A DNA stretch of 64,000 bases from Spiroplasma endosymbiont of Clivina fossor. GTDB taxonomy: Bacteria > Bacillota_I > Bacilli_A > Mycoplasmatales > Nriv7. Position numbers and translations under genes: made by a program. Location: contig NZ_OZ035006.1 in NCBI RefSeq assembly GCF_964031115.1, positions 1,364,001 to 1,428,000 on the forward strand. Reading direction: 5' to 3'. Below are positions 21,079 through 30,093 of the stretch, one piece after another; position 1 is the first letter of the stretch, and each line of letters starts with the position of its first letter. Below the pieces are notes generated by a model. That model saw only the letters and a program-made list of their open reading frames with translations. It searched no databases and was not told where the DNA came from.

Positions 21079-21576
21079 TTACGAATTTTCAATTTCAATT
21101 TCAAAATTATTTGTTTCATTTAATCTGTAATTTGTTTTATTGAAAAAATCTTTGAAATTATATAAATCTGTGCCTTGTGCTTTAATTGTTATTTTTTTAT
21201 TAATTACTCATGTTTTATAAGTACTATTTTCTTTTATTTTTTGTCCATATGTTTTTATTAAGTTTTTGATTTTTTCTTGTTTATCCTGATTATTTTTAAG
21301 TTCTTTTGTAAATTGGAAAGTAAAATCGTTTAAGTTTTTTAATTCTGGTAATTTTTCATTTAGATTGCTATTATCTTTTTTATATATGTTAATCTGTGCA
21401 ACACTATTTGTTGAATTCAAAATCCAAAAATTCACTTTTTCTAGGTTTCTAATTTTAAAATCATAAGTTTTATTTTTGTTATTTTTTTGCTCTACTGATT
21501 CATTTGCTTTTTTAGAACAGCCAATTATTGGTAGTGTTATTAATCCTAAAATAGCGGTTATATTTAAAAATTTCAT
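21079..21576 (-). CDS. prophage 2 lipoprotein sharing the ORF1 N-terminal domain
   Basis: 165 aa from ATG 21576, chosen over the upstream ATG at 21606 because AAAGGAG sits 9 bases before it and the lipobox LPIIGC (Cys20) is then well placed. Residues about 36-163 (from TYDFKIRNLEKVNFW to NNFEIEIEN) are nearly identical to residues 42-168 of the ORF1 protein encoded just upstream (21623-23500). The ORF1 protein continues into its conserved body; this protein stops. It would be anchored on the outside of the cell membrane, displaying the virus's own N-terminal domain. The prophage 1 homologue (4065-4275) carries the prophage 1 version of the domain. A receptor-masking, superinfection-blocking role is inference. 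Confidence 0.8.
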
Positions 21577-21622
21577 AAAATTAACTCCTTTATTTTGTTT
21601 TTCCAATATATATATATATATA

Positions 21623-23500
21623 TTACACGAAAATCCTTAATATCATTAGAAAAATGGCAAAACCGATTAAAAATTGAAAGGTATAGTAAAAAGCTGGTAC
21701 CGTTTTAAAAACTGGAAAAATGGCGGTTGAAAAGTTAACTGTTGCTTTCGCAATAATTGCTAACGGGCGTAAAATGGTAATGATTTGTGACGCTGTCAGC
21801 ATTCAGTTTAGCATTTTAATACCAGCATTTTGAATGACACAACCAATATCATTAAAGGTTGGTATTCATCGTCCGGAATATTTGCAATTTGGTGGCGGAA
21901 TTAGGTCATCTCATTCTGAATTGGTGGAACCATCAGGGATAAACGCCGTGGAATTAAGGACATTAAAGTCATAAATTTTAAAATTGTATTTAGAAGTATT
22001 ATCTTTGTGATAGAGTGGAAAAGTTAAGGTAAAAATATTAATACCGTAACGAATATCAATATCGGTATTGAGATAATTAATACTATTAACAGTCTTGCTG
22101 GTTGGCAAGGTAATGAGTTTGTTATCATAAGATTTAAGGACATTAAATTCAATTTGATAGATGCTGTTATTATTTTTAATCGCATTATAATTTTCTTGAT
22201 GCGTTTTTTTATCAAAAGTAAAGAAATAACTTCTTAGTAATAATTCCGAATTACCAGTAACATTGATTAAATATTTTTTGGGATAAAAGGTAATTAACGA
22301 ACGATAAAAGAAACCGATTTGAATAAAGTAATCTTTGTTGTAATTATCTACACCCTTAAAATCAATTTCGGTATGAGTTTTTTCGTCCATATCAAAAGTA
22401 GCATAAAATAAACTAGCAAAGAAGTTGCCAAGTATTTCATAGATTTCATCAAAAATATTTTTGTAATCGCCGTTATTAATACTAGGAATGTTATTTTTAA
22501 AATAAAAGTAAATGTCATTTCGTAAATCAGGGTCATAGCGTAGAAAACTAAATTTAACATTAAGATAATTTAATGTTCCAAAAAGATACTTAATTAGGTA
22601 ATAATCGTTAGTATTTTCGGTGTTATATTTTCAGATTTCACTTTCACCGTGTAATAATTGTAAATAGTCATTACCTGCGATTAAGGTTTTATTAAAAGCT
22701 TTAATTTTTAAAATATTTGTATTAATTTCATCTTCACTACTAGAAGTTTTGTGATAAAAATAGCTTTCGTTTTTAAAACCATGATTTTTAATGGTGAATT
22801 CTTTATAGTAACCTTTTTCTAAAGTGTCAATGAAATTGAATACTGGCGTTCAATAGAGATAAGAGTAATTAAATTTATCAAAATCGCCACGATGAATCAT
22901 TAAATAATCAAGATTATCAATGATATCATCATATTTGTGGTTACCATCAAATTTAGTAGTTGTTATCGGTAAATCAATGTCAGTACTGTCTTTTTCAATT
23001 TCAATTTCAAAATTATTTGTTTTATTTAATCTGTAATTTGTTTTATCGAAAAAATCTTTGAAATTATATAAATCTGTGCCTTGTGCTTTAATTGTTATTT
23101 TTTTATTAATTACTCATGTTTTATAAGTGCTATTTTCTTTTATTTTTTGTCCATATGTTGTTATTAAGTTTCTAATTTTTTCTTGTTTATCCTGATTATT
23201 TTGCAATTCTTTTGTAAATTGGAAAGTAAAATCGTTTAAGTTTTTTAATTCTGGTAATTTTTCATTTAGATTGCTATTATCTTTTTTATATATGTTAACC
23301 TCTGAAATACTATTTGTTGAATTTAAAACCCAAAAATTCACTTTTTCTAAATTTTTAATTTCAAAATTATAAACTTTATTACTTTGTCTTTTACTTCTAA
23401 TTAATGAATTTGTTGTTGTTTTGTCATTGTTAATGTTTTGCGGAATGGTAAAAATGTTATTGAAACTAATAATTAACACGGTAAATATTTTCATAAACAT
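21623..23500 (-). CDS. SpV1 ORF1-type surface/adsorption protein, intact (prophage 2)
   Basis: 625 aa. Start at 23500 after AAAGGAG. Residues 3-20 form a signal peptide (FMKIFTVLIISFNNIFTI). Residues 42-168 are the variable domain also found in the neighbouring lipoprotein. The body has YSYLYWTPVFNFIDTLEKGY, LLRSYFFTFDKK and PPPNCKYSGRWIPTFNDIGC. The last 80 residues contain several hydrophobic segments ending FLIGFAIFLMILRIFV. The middle lacks about 75 residues present in prophage 1 but stays in frame. It is the likely minor coat or receptor-binding protein, the role proposed for the large C-anchored plectroviral protein. Confidence 0.75.
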
Positions 23501-23502
23501 TT

Positions 23503-23787
23503 TTATCACTCCTTTTTAAAATATTTTATTTTTCATTGTTCTTTTTTCTTTAATTTTTTTAGTAAATTACTCAATGCTACAGTTTATAATTACCGCTATT
23601 GTAACGAATATATCTAAATATCCCAGTATCATAAGTGAAATTAATGCTTCAAATTTTTCATATAATAATTTCAAATCATTAATTTCCAATTTTAAAAATG
23701 GAATGAAAAGATAGTAATCATAAAAATGTAAGGTAAAATTCTTCATCAATATTTTTTTAAAGAATTAATGAGTTTGTTTGATTTCAT
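23503..23787 (-). pseudogene. 94-aa plectroviral membrane protein, frameshifted (prophage 2)
   Basis: Homologue of 1569-1853. TATCTTTTTCATTCC of prophage 1 is TATCTTTTCATTCC here (about 23705), a lost T that ends the frame in the first membrane segment. Confidence 0.8.
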
Positions 23788-24163
23788 TTTTTAAGGCTCT
23801 TTTTTCTTTAATTTTTTGAATAATAAAGCGGATTAATTTTTCAAATTTAATTGCAAAATATATTGCTCCGCCTCATCAAAAAACAAATATTCCTGCTAGC
23901 ATAGCATAATACCACTATTGAACTTGCCGAAGAAATCAACCATCTGTTTATTCATAAAATCATTAAATTCGTTACTTGTTCCGGTTATTCATTTAGTATC
24001 AATTACTGTTAATGCACAAAGTAATAAGCTTATAAAGATGAAAATGATACTTAATACTATTTTTTAACCACTGTTTTTTAAAAGAATTTTTAATTCTTAA
24101 TTTTAACGGCGTTTTTTCTTTTGAATTATCTTTTTTAAATAATTTTACTAAAAGTTTTTTCAT
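23765..24163 (-). pseudogene. 117-aa plectroviral membrane protein, frameshifted (prophage 2)
   Basis: Homologue of 1238-1591 with a longer basic N-terminus (MKKLLVKLFKKDNSKEK). Two lesions: altered length around GTTAAAAAATAGTATTAAG (about 24055-24067) and a 5-base tandem duplication in ATTATGCTATGCTAGC (about 23900-23915). Confidence 0.78.
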
Positions 24164-24185
24164 TTTAATTCTTCTTTCATATTTT

Positions 24186-24434
24186 TTATCGTCCTTTAAT
24201 CACAATAAATAAGGCAATAAGTACACAAGTAACACCAAGAATAGTAAAGATTGGATGTTGCGAAAATGTTCGTGCCATTGGTTTAAATAGTTCTAAAATT
24301 GTTAAATTGCTCGTAATAAACTTTTGGAAATTCGCAAGCCCCTCACTAATATAGTTTGTTAAAGTTTCAAAATGACTACCAGCTAATAGTCCAAGAACAG
24401 TTATTAAGATAAAAATAATAATTAGTTTAAACAT
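24186..24434 (-). CDS. plectroviral small membrane protein, 82 aa
   Basis: Two hydrophobic segments, residues 3-20 (KLIIIFILITVLGLLAG) and 62-79 (IFTILGVTCVLIALFIVI), with a polar helix between. It starts 2 bases after the stop of the 94-aa gene. The size and shape would suit a coat or pore subunit; not identified further. Confidence 0.65.
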   Translation of the reverse strand: MFKLIIIFILITVLGLLAGSHFETLTNYISEGLANFQKFITSNLTILELFKPMARTFSQHPIFTILGVTCVLIALFIVIKGR

Positions 24435-24436
24435 TG

Positions 24437-24721
24437 TTAGTTACCTTGTTTTGTTTTTATTGGTTTTATTTGTTTTTTAGCTTTTCCTCACGCACTTAAC
24501 CGCCCTTTATTTTTAACCGCATATTGGCGTTGTTTTTCTAAATTAACTTGTTGAATACCAAATCCAAGAATAATTGCCATAAGAAATTCTACAGCCAGCG
24601 TTAAGAACAAGGGAAATATTAGTTGAATTTTTGTTCCCGGCACTTCAAGACTTCAAATTAAATCAAAAACTTTATAAAGCATTTGGGCAAGAAAATCGGC
24701 CATTTTTGCGAGATTTTCCAT
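24437..24721 (-). CDS. plectroviral small membrane protein, 94 aa
   Basis: MENLAKMADFL start, a hydrophobic stretch at residues 34-55 (LIFPLFLTLAVEFLMAIILG) and a strongly basic tail (GKAKKQIKPIKTKQGN). Such basic tails in phage coat proteins contact the ssDNA genome; that role is inference. Confidence 0.65.
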
Positions 24722-24767
24722 TTTTTATTGTTCCTTTTCTTTCATTTTTCTTAAAAATTTGCTAAAT

Positions 24768-25712
24768 TTATCCATTTTTAAGTATTCTAAGTCTTCTAAA
24801 TCAATTGCCGTATCAGTTATAGTATTTATCTTCATAATCAGGATTTACTTTTGAATTTAAGTAATCTCTTAAAAATGCTAGGTAAAAAGAATTGTAAGTA
24901 TTAAGTATTGGTAGGGGAATTTTTAGTTTAAAAAAATAAATATCAAGTTCAGGAATATCACGATATTTAATGCGACGACCTTTTTTGCTATTTTTAGCAT
25001 CAATTAAGGTGTTTCGTCAGCGTTCATATTCTTCAATGCTCGTAAAGGTACCATAAATGACTTTTAAGTAGGGGCGAAAAATATTAACTGGTTTTTTGCG
25101 AATCCCCACAATCACATTATTAGCAATATCACGAACTTTAACTCAAATATGTTTATCTCTTTGACCGCTAGCGAGAACAATATGACCAAAATGCCGTGCC
25201 AGAGCGAAATATTCTTGAATACCGGTTTCTTCGTTTTTGGTATTATTTTTTTCTCAATCAGTTCCTTCTAAAAATAAGTTGGTTTCATCTCACAAAAGTA
25301 AGGTTTTATCTGGCAATACCGGATAATCAAAGTCTAATAATCCCATATGACCTAAACTTAATTTTTGGGTTTCTAGTAATGGAAATGTTGATGCGATATG
25401 ATATTTTTTCTTTTTTAGTAATTTTGATGCGTATACTAGAAAAGCAGTTTTTCCAGTTCCTAATGAACCAATCACAATATTTAATGGTGAATTTTTTAAG
25501 AAATTAATAACTTTGTTAATTTGTGTTAAATTACTGATTTTAAAAAGAAAAATTAAAATACAACCTGCTAAAAACAAATAGCTTACAATGTTTTTAAAAT
25601 AACCGTTGTAAATATATCAAATTGCTCCGCAATGTCATAAAATTAAAAATGAGGTGCGATTCAATTCAATAAAATGGTTATTTTTTTCTATTATTCATTT
25701 GCAAAATTTCAT
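24768..25712 (-). CDS. Zot-like assembly ATPase of plectrovirus
   Basis: 314 aa. Two hydrophobic segments at residues 20-57 are followed by a P-loop GSLGTGKT (residues 82-89) and a Walker B strand ending TLLLWDE (about 137-143). The Zot/pI family drives extrusion of filamentous phages through the membrane. Prophage 1 in this window has lost the corresponding region. Two Trp in the N-terminal part are TGA. Gap to the coat gene is 24 bases. Confidence 0.85.
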
Positions 25713-25736
25713 CTTGCACCTCACTTTATTTTTTTG

Positions 25737-25979
25737 TTAGCGTACTGCTCCAAGTAGTTTTTCAAACATTTTAAAGCAAATAAAGAATATTGCCAAAATA
25801 AATGGAAAAATGAATATTCAGTAATCAGCAAAGAAGTTACCGACTTGTGGCATATTAACAGCAATAATTTCTCACATTTTAGTAAACGCTGTTATAATCG
25901 CATTTCATAATTTAGTCATCGCGTCACTAGCTGTTATTTTTGTTACTGCTGGTGCTTCTGTTAAGAAAATTCCAAACAT
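25737..25979 (-). CDS. candidate major coat protein of plectrovirus
   Basis: 80 aa: an amphipathic N-terminal half (TEAPAVTKITASDAMTKLWN), a single long hydrophobic segment at residues 52-70 (YWIFIFPFILAIFFICF) and a short basic end (KLLGAVR). This resembles inovirus-type major coat proteins and the gene has a strong RBS (AAAGGGGG). Identification is by shape and position. Confidence 0.6.
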
Positions 25980-25998
25980 ATAATCACCCCCTTTCTTT

Positions 25999-26133
25999 TT
26001 AAAACATTCATCATTTATATTCAAAGTTTTTCTTAAATTTGTTAAAACCACGATTAACCTTAACACGGTTATATTTTTTTCTAATTAATTTTGAATTTCT
26101 TTGGGAATGCATCAAAATGTAACTTCTTGACAT
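25999..26133 (-). CDS. plectroviral small basic protein, 44 aa
   Basis: MSRSYILMHSQRNSKLIRKK to FEYKWWMF. About one third Lys/Arg. Likely DNA-binding or packaging; both Trp near the end are TGA. Inferred from charge and from its place between coat-like genes. Confidence 0.6.
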
Positions 26134-26144
26134 TAATTTTGCCT

Positions 26145-26375
26145 CTATCTAAATACTGATATGGTTTTTCAAAGTAGCATTAGAATAAATCACACCATAA
26201 TCGCTGTTAAGAATCAAAAAGCAATGTTTGCTATTAAAAGTCAAAGTGGTGCTTCGGTTAATTTAATTTCTTTACCACCAGTAATGTGAGCCGGAATAGT
26301 TGTAATTTGAATAAATAAATCTCAGAAAGTTTGTTTAATTTGTTCTCAATTAAATTCTTTTAAGTTTATTGTCAT
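26145..26375 (-). CDS. plectroviral membrane protein, 76 aa
   Basis: MTINLKEFNWEQIKQTFWDL start and a long hydrophobic segment at residues 43-70 (PLWLLIANIAFWFLTAIMVW). Five Trp are TGA. Part of the tight operon (3-base gap to the preceding gene). Function unknown. Confidence 0.65.
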
Positions 26376-26378
26376 TTT

Positions 26379-26540
26379 TTATCTCCCAAAAATCATTTTT
26401 ATTGGTAAATACATAATTGAAATTAATGCGAAAAGAAAAGTAATGATAATAATTAATCCGACAATAAACGCAACCTGTGCAGGCATTTTTTCTATCGGAA
26501 CAAACAGTTTTAAAAATTCCATAATAATTTTTCAAAACAT
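26379..26540 (-). CDS. plectroviral membrane protein, 53 aa
   Basis: MFWKIIMEFLKLFVPIEKMP followed by a 25-residue hydrophobic segment (VAFIVGLIIIITFLFALISIMYL). Its ATG overlaps the stop of the preceding gene (TAATG), so translation is coupled. Confidence 0.65.
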
Positions 26541-26761
26541 TATTTTTTATCCTCGTTATTTTCTTTTAAATTAGGAGCTTTAACCCATTCTTCAAAGCGA
26601 GCAATAAATACTTTTTCGTCTTTTGTGAAATTACCAGTATTATTTTTAATGACATTTTTATATTTAATTCTAATTTTTATTTTGGCATAAATTTTATAAG
26701 CAAAATATGCCAATAGCATTATGCAAATGATAATAAATATTATTCCAATCGCAATATTCAT
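26540..26761 (-). CDS. plectroviral single-span membrane protein, 73 aa
   Basis: Residues 3-24 form one membrane segment (IAIGIIFIIICIMLLAYFAY). A basic and then acidic cytoplasmic tail follows (KDEKVFIARFEEWVKAP). Function unknown. Confidence 0.65.
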   Translation of the reverse strand: MNIAIGIIFIIICIMLLAYFAYKIYAKIKIRIKYKNVIKNNTGNFTKDEKVFIARFEEWVKAPNLKENNEDKK

Positions 26762-26763
26762 TT

Positions 26764-27090
26764 TTAAACTCCTTTAAAATAGTTATAATTTGTATCTTTT
26801 TTGTTGTTTTCTTTTTCGGCAATGAAGAAGCCTAATAATTCTTGCCCCTTAATTAATTTGATTTCTTTTTCTTTTTGATTAATCGAAATTACTTGATATT
26901 TACTATCTTTTATTATTCCAATGCAAATTGAATTTTCGTATTTTCCTTTATAAACAAATCGCTTTGGAAACCAAATGCCGATTTGTTCATTAAATCACGG
27001 AATTTTTGGTGCGTTAATAAGCATTGCGTTTTGTGTTTCTTTTAAAAGATATTTTTTAGTATTTAAGAAAATGTTTTCAATGTTTTTCAT
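26764..27090 (-). CDS. plectroviral soluble protein, 108 aa, first gene of operon
   Basis: No membrane segment; the beta-rich pattern PKRFVYKGKYENSICIGII ... KLIKGQELLGFF could suit a small nucleic-acid-binding protein such as a phage ssDNA-binding protein, but I do not recognise it. RBS AAAGG lies before ATG 27090. First gene behind the promoter at 27149-27177. Confidence 0.6.
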
Positions 27091-27113
27091 AATAAATTAC
27101 CTTTCTTATGAAT

Positions 27114-27138
27114 AAACTAAGTTATGTTAACTTAGTTT
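27114..27138. other. near-perfect 11-bp palindrome in viral leader
   Basis: AAACTAAGTTA and TTAACTTAGTTT pair with a 2-base loop, in the leader just upstream of the first viral gene. Attenuator, origin hairpin or operator are all possible. Confidence 0.55.
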
Positions 27139-27148
27139 TTTAAACACT

Positions 27149-27177
27149 TATATATCGCAGATTTAAGTGTTTAACAA
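27149..27177 (-). promoter_or_regulatory. viral promoter with overlapping inverted repeat
   Basis: On the minus strand: TTGTTA, 17 bases, TATATA. The inverted repeat AAACACTTA ... TTAAGTGTTT (27142-27172) covers the spacer and -10, so a dimeric repressor could act here. Confidence 0.6.
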
Positions 27178-27561
27178 GCTTTGTTAGTAAATTTTGTTTT
27201 TTTTAATTAGATAAAGATTTTAATAATTTTAAACTTAGTATATCCCTATATAGAAATTTCTACACTTTAATGTCCGCATCCTACCCTTGGAACTAATTTA
27301 ATAGCGTGTATATTTTTAGGAAATCCACCCATTCATTTTTTTATTGCAAAACGAAACAAATTGCTATAGCTAATAGGATGTTATCTATTAACTGGTAAAC
27401 TTCTTTTGGTTATGGCGACCACCCACAATTTATCGTGCTTTAATACATACCAACATTATTAATTCACTTGTATTTAATTTTCAAAGAACAAATTTTTAAC
27501 ATCTTATAAAATAAAAAGACAATCATTGCTGACTGTCTTAATACTTATTCAAATATTTTCC
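27178..27561. other. noncoding viral intergenic region
   Basis: No open frame. On the minus strand it contains TTGTTCTTTGAAAATTAAAT (27470-27493 region), which resembles the boxA-like leader found before 23S rRNA in Firmicutes, and a terminator. Such regions in plectroviruses carry the replication origin; nothing here proves it. Confidence 0.4.
27516..27539 (-). terminator. hairpin terminator reading leftward
   Basis: Minus strand AAGACAGTC, 6-base loop, GATTGTCTT (one G-T pair) followed by TTTATTTT. It would stop transcripts entering from the element's right terminus before they reach the viral promoter. Confidence 0.6.
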
Positions 27562-27585
27562 CACCTAACAAAACTTTATGCGTCC
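27562..27585 (-). repeat. right terminal inverted repeat of 11.6-kb element
   Basis: Reads GGACGCATAAAGTTTTGTTA inward on the minus strand. The next 13 bases (GGGAAAATATTTG) also match the copies at 9777, 33219 and, less well, 39293. Confidence 0.75.
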
Positions 27586-29025
27586 AAAATAGAAGAATTA
27601 AAAAAGAGATTTCGTCGCGGAAGAACCAATAAATTATCATTAGAAAATCGTATTTTAATGACTTTAGAATATTGAAGAGAATATAGAACTTATTTTCATA
27701 TTACAAAAAGTTATGATATTAGTGAAAGTAGTTGTTATAGAAATATCAAATGAATTGAAGACACTTTAATAAAACACCCTAATTTTCAACAACTTACTGG
27801 TCAAAAATCACTATTAAAAGATTATTTCAAAGATAAGACTGTTATAATTGATGTAACTGAAAGCCAAATCCAACGCCCAAAAAAAGACAAAAACAGCACT
27901 ACTCAGGAAAAAAGAAAAAACACACAATAAAAACACAAGTTATAATTGAAAAAGATAGTAAAAAAATTATTAGTTCTGATTTTTCTTATGGTAAAAACCA
28001 TGACTTTAAAATTTTAAAAGATTCAAAAATTAAATTTTTACCAGAAACAACTGTTTTAGTGGATTTAGGTTATCAAGGCATACAAAAAATTAATCATAAT
28101 GTTTTAATTCCTAAAAGAAAATCAAAGAAAAACCCTTTAAATAAAGAAGAAAAGCAAAATAATGAGCGAATTTCAAAAATGAGAATTGTTATTGAAAATG
28201 TTTTTGCTATACTTAAAAAATTTAAAATTATTTTTTAATTTTGTCGAAAACTCTTGATAAAATAAAAAAAATCATCAACTTGATAATTTTAAAAGGCTTT
28301 TATGTAAAATTACTATTTTTACTTTAACTTTTTTTATACATTAAAATATAATACCGCTGTTTGTTGATTTGGAGTTAAACCCTTATGTTGGTATTTTCAT
28401 TTTCAGAGATTTAAATAATTTTGAATATTAGTAAAACCTAAACCATGATAATGAATTAAGGCTTCTTTAAGACTAGATTGTAATTTACTGATTTTATTTA
28501 AGTTACGATAACTAGCTTCAGGATTAATTGTTGTTTTAGTTACACATAAAGTAGAATTTGTTTGTTTTGCTACTAAAAAATATAATTTTTGCATATCGGA
28601 AGTAATAATTGAATTTTCGTTAATTAATTCTTTGTTCATATTTTCAATAACTCATTGTTTTTGTAAACGTTTGGTGTTTGTGGATTTAACATAAATATTG
28701 TTATTATTATCAATTGCCATTTGAATACAGCATTTAGTATTAGTTGCGAATGGGTCAAGGTGAATTCTTCGTGGATCAGTTTTATATTTGAAATTTCCTT
28801 TATGGATTTCTTTAATAAATGTTTCATCGATTTGGATTTTACCAGATAATTTTTTAAATTTTAATTGGGTATTTTCTAATTGTTTTGATTTCATTAATTT
28901 TTGACGATTATATCAAGCAGTTTTTAATGTAGTTTTAATAAAACGAGAAATTGTTTTACTAGATTGCCCCAGCAATGAAATTTGAATCAATAAATTTCAT
29001 TGTTCATAATTTAAATGACTTCAAT

Positions 29026-30093
29026 AGACTTCTTGCAAAATTAATATGATAATTATAATTTTTAAATTTAAAATAAATATAAAAGTGTTATTAAAATAAT
29101 TTTTAGATTATTTTTACAAATATTTTGTCATTAAAACATAATAAAAATTATTATTTACAATAAAAAAAGACTGAAATTTTAAATTATCAAATATATTTAA
29201 ACTAATAGTTGTAAATTATAAATTGAAGCTATTAAATTAAATCTTAAAGCAAATCTTTTTCTACGATTTCGATATTTTTCACTAATAATTTTAAATTTTT
29301 TAAGTATAGCAAAAACATTTTCAATAACAATTCTCATTTTTGAAATTCGCTCATTATTTTGCTTTTCTTCTTTATTTAAAGGGTTTTTCTTTGATTTTCT
29401 TTTAGGAATTAAAACATTATGATTAATTTTTTGTATGCCTTGATAACCTAAATCCACTAAAACAGTTGTTTCTGGTAAAAATTTAATTTTTGAATCTTTT
29501 AAAATTTTAAAGTCATGGTTTTTACCATAAGAAAAATCAGAACTAATAATTTTTTTACTATCTTTTTCAATTATAACTTGTGTTTTTATTGTGTGTTTTT
29601 TCTTTTTTCCTGAGTAGTGCTGTTTTTGTCTTTTTTTGGGCGTTGGATTTGGCTTTCAGTTACATCAATTATAACAGTCTTATCTTTGAAATAATCTTTT
29701 AATAGTGATTTTTGACCAGTAAGTTGTTGAAAATTAGGGTGTTTTATTAAAGTGTCTTCAATTCATTTGATATTTCTATAACAACTACTTTCACTAATAT
29801 CATAACTTTTTGCAATATGAAAATAAGTTCTATATTCTCTTCAATATTCTAAAGTCATTAAAATACGATTTTCTAATGATAATTTATTGGTTCTTCCGCG
29901 ACGAAATCTCTTTTTTAATTCTTCTATTTTTAAAATTTCTAGCATTTTATTAAAAGTAGTATGTTTAATACCAGTTAATCTTAAAAAATTTTTATCACTT
30001 ATTTGATTATTTTTTTTAAATTTCATTTAAATTCCACCTTTTTATTAAAAACAACAATTCAATTATATTTTAAATTAATTTTGCAAGAAGTCT
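29026..30093 (-). mobile_element. IS5-family element
   Basis: 1068 bp with AAT repeats at 29023-29025 and 30094-30096. Confidence 0.92.
29197..30026 (-). CDS. IS5-family transposase, made by -1 frameshift
   Basis: Intact two-frame gene, same sequence as 4537-5366. Confidence 0.85.

Larger units (their letters stand above)
21079..27177 (-). mobile_element. SpV1-like plectrovirus prophage 2
   Basis: One operon of small membrane proteins, a coat-like protein, a Zot-type ATPase and the ORF1 surface protein, all on the minus strand behind a promoter at 27149-27177. This is the plectrovirus gene order. No replication protein or viral transposase is seen, so the insertion is incomplete. Three genes or gene sets are unlike prophage 1: ORF1, and both small genes after it in the reverse direction, which are intact in the other copy. 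Confidence 0.85.
15961..27585. mobile_element. 11.6-kb element with inverted termini and 10-bp target repeat
   Basis: Left terminus GGTCGCGTTTAGTTTTCTTA at 15961; right terminus, inverted, GGACGCATAAAGTTTTGTTA ending at 27585 (18 of 24 positions equal). It is flanked by the perfect direct repeat AAAATAGAAG (15951-15960, 27586-27595), which occurs once in intact IS5 copies. So the element entered an IS5 copy by transposition. Contents: UPF0236-type remnant, IS5, ETX/MTX2-like toxin remnant, IS256 with IS1595, and SpV1-like prophage 2. The UPF0236 gene end lies about 190 bases from the left terminus, as a transposase gene would. UPF0236 proteins are the ISLre2-family transposases, so I infer an ISLre2-like element carrying or invaded by a plectrovirus. 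Confidence 0.7.

Noticed and set aside
25196-25507. Plus-strand 103-aa frame
   Set aside because: Antisense of the Zot-like gene, whose P-loop and Walker B lie on the minus strand.
24186-27090. Membrane-protein cluster as a secretion system or bacteriocin operon
   Set aside because: A Zot-type ATPase, a coat-like protein, a basic protein and the ORF1 protein in order point to a plectrovirus.
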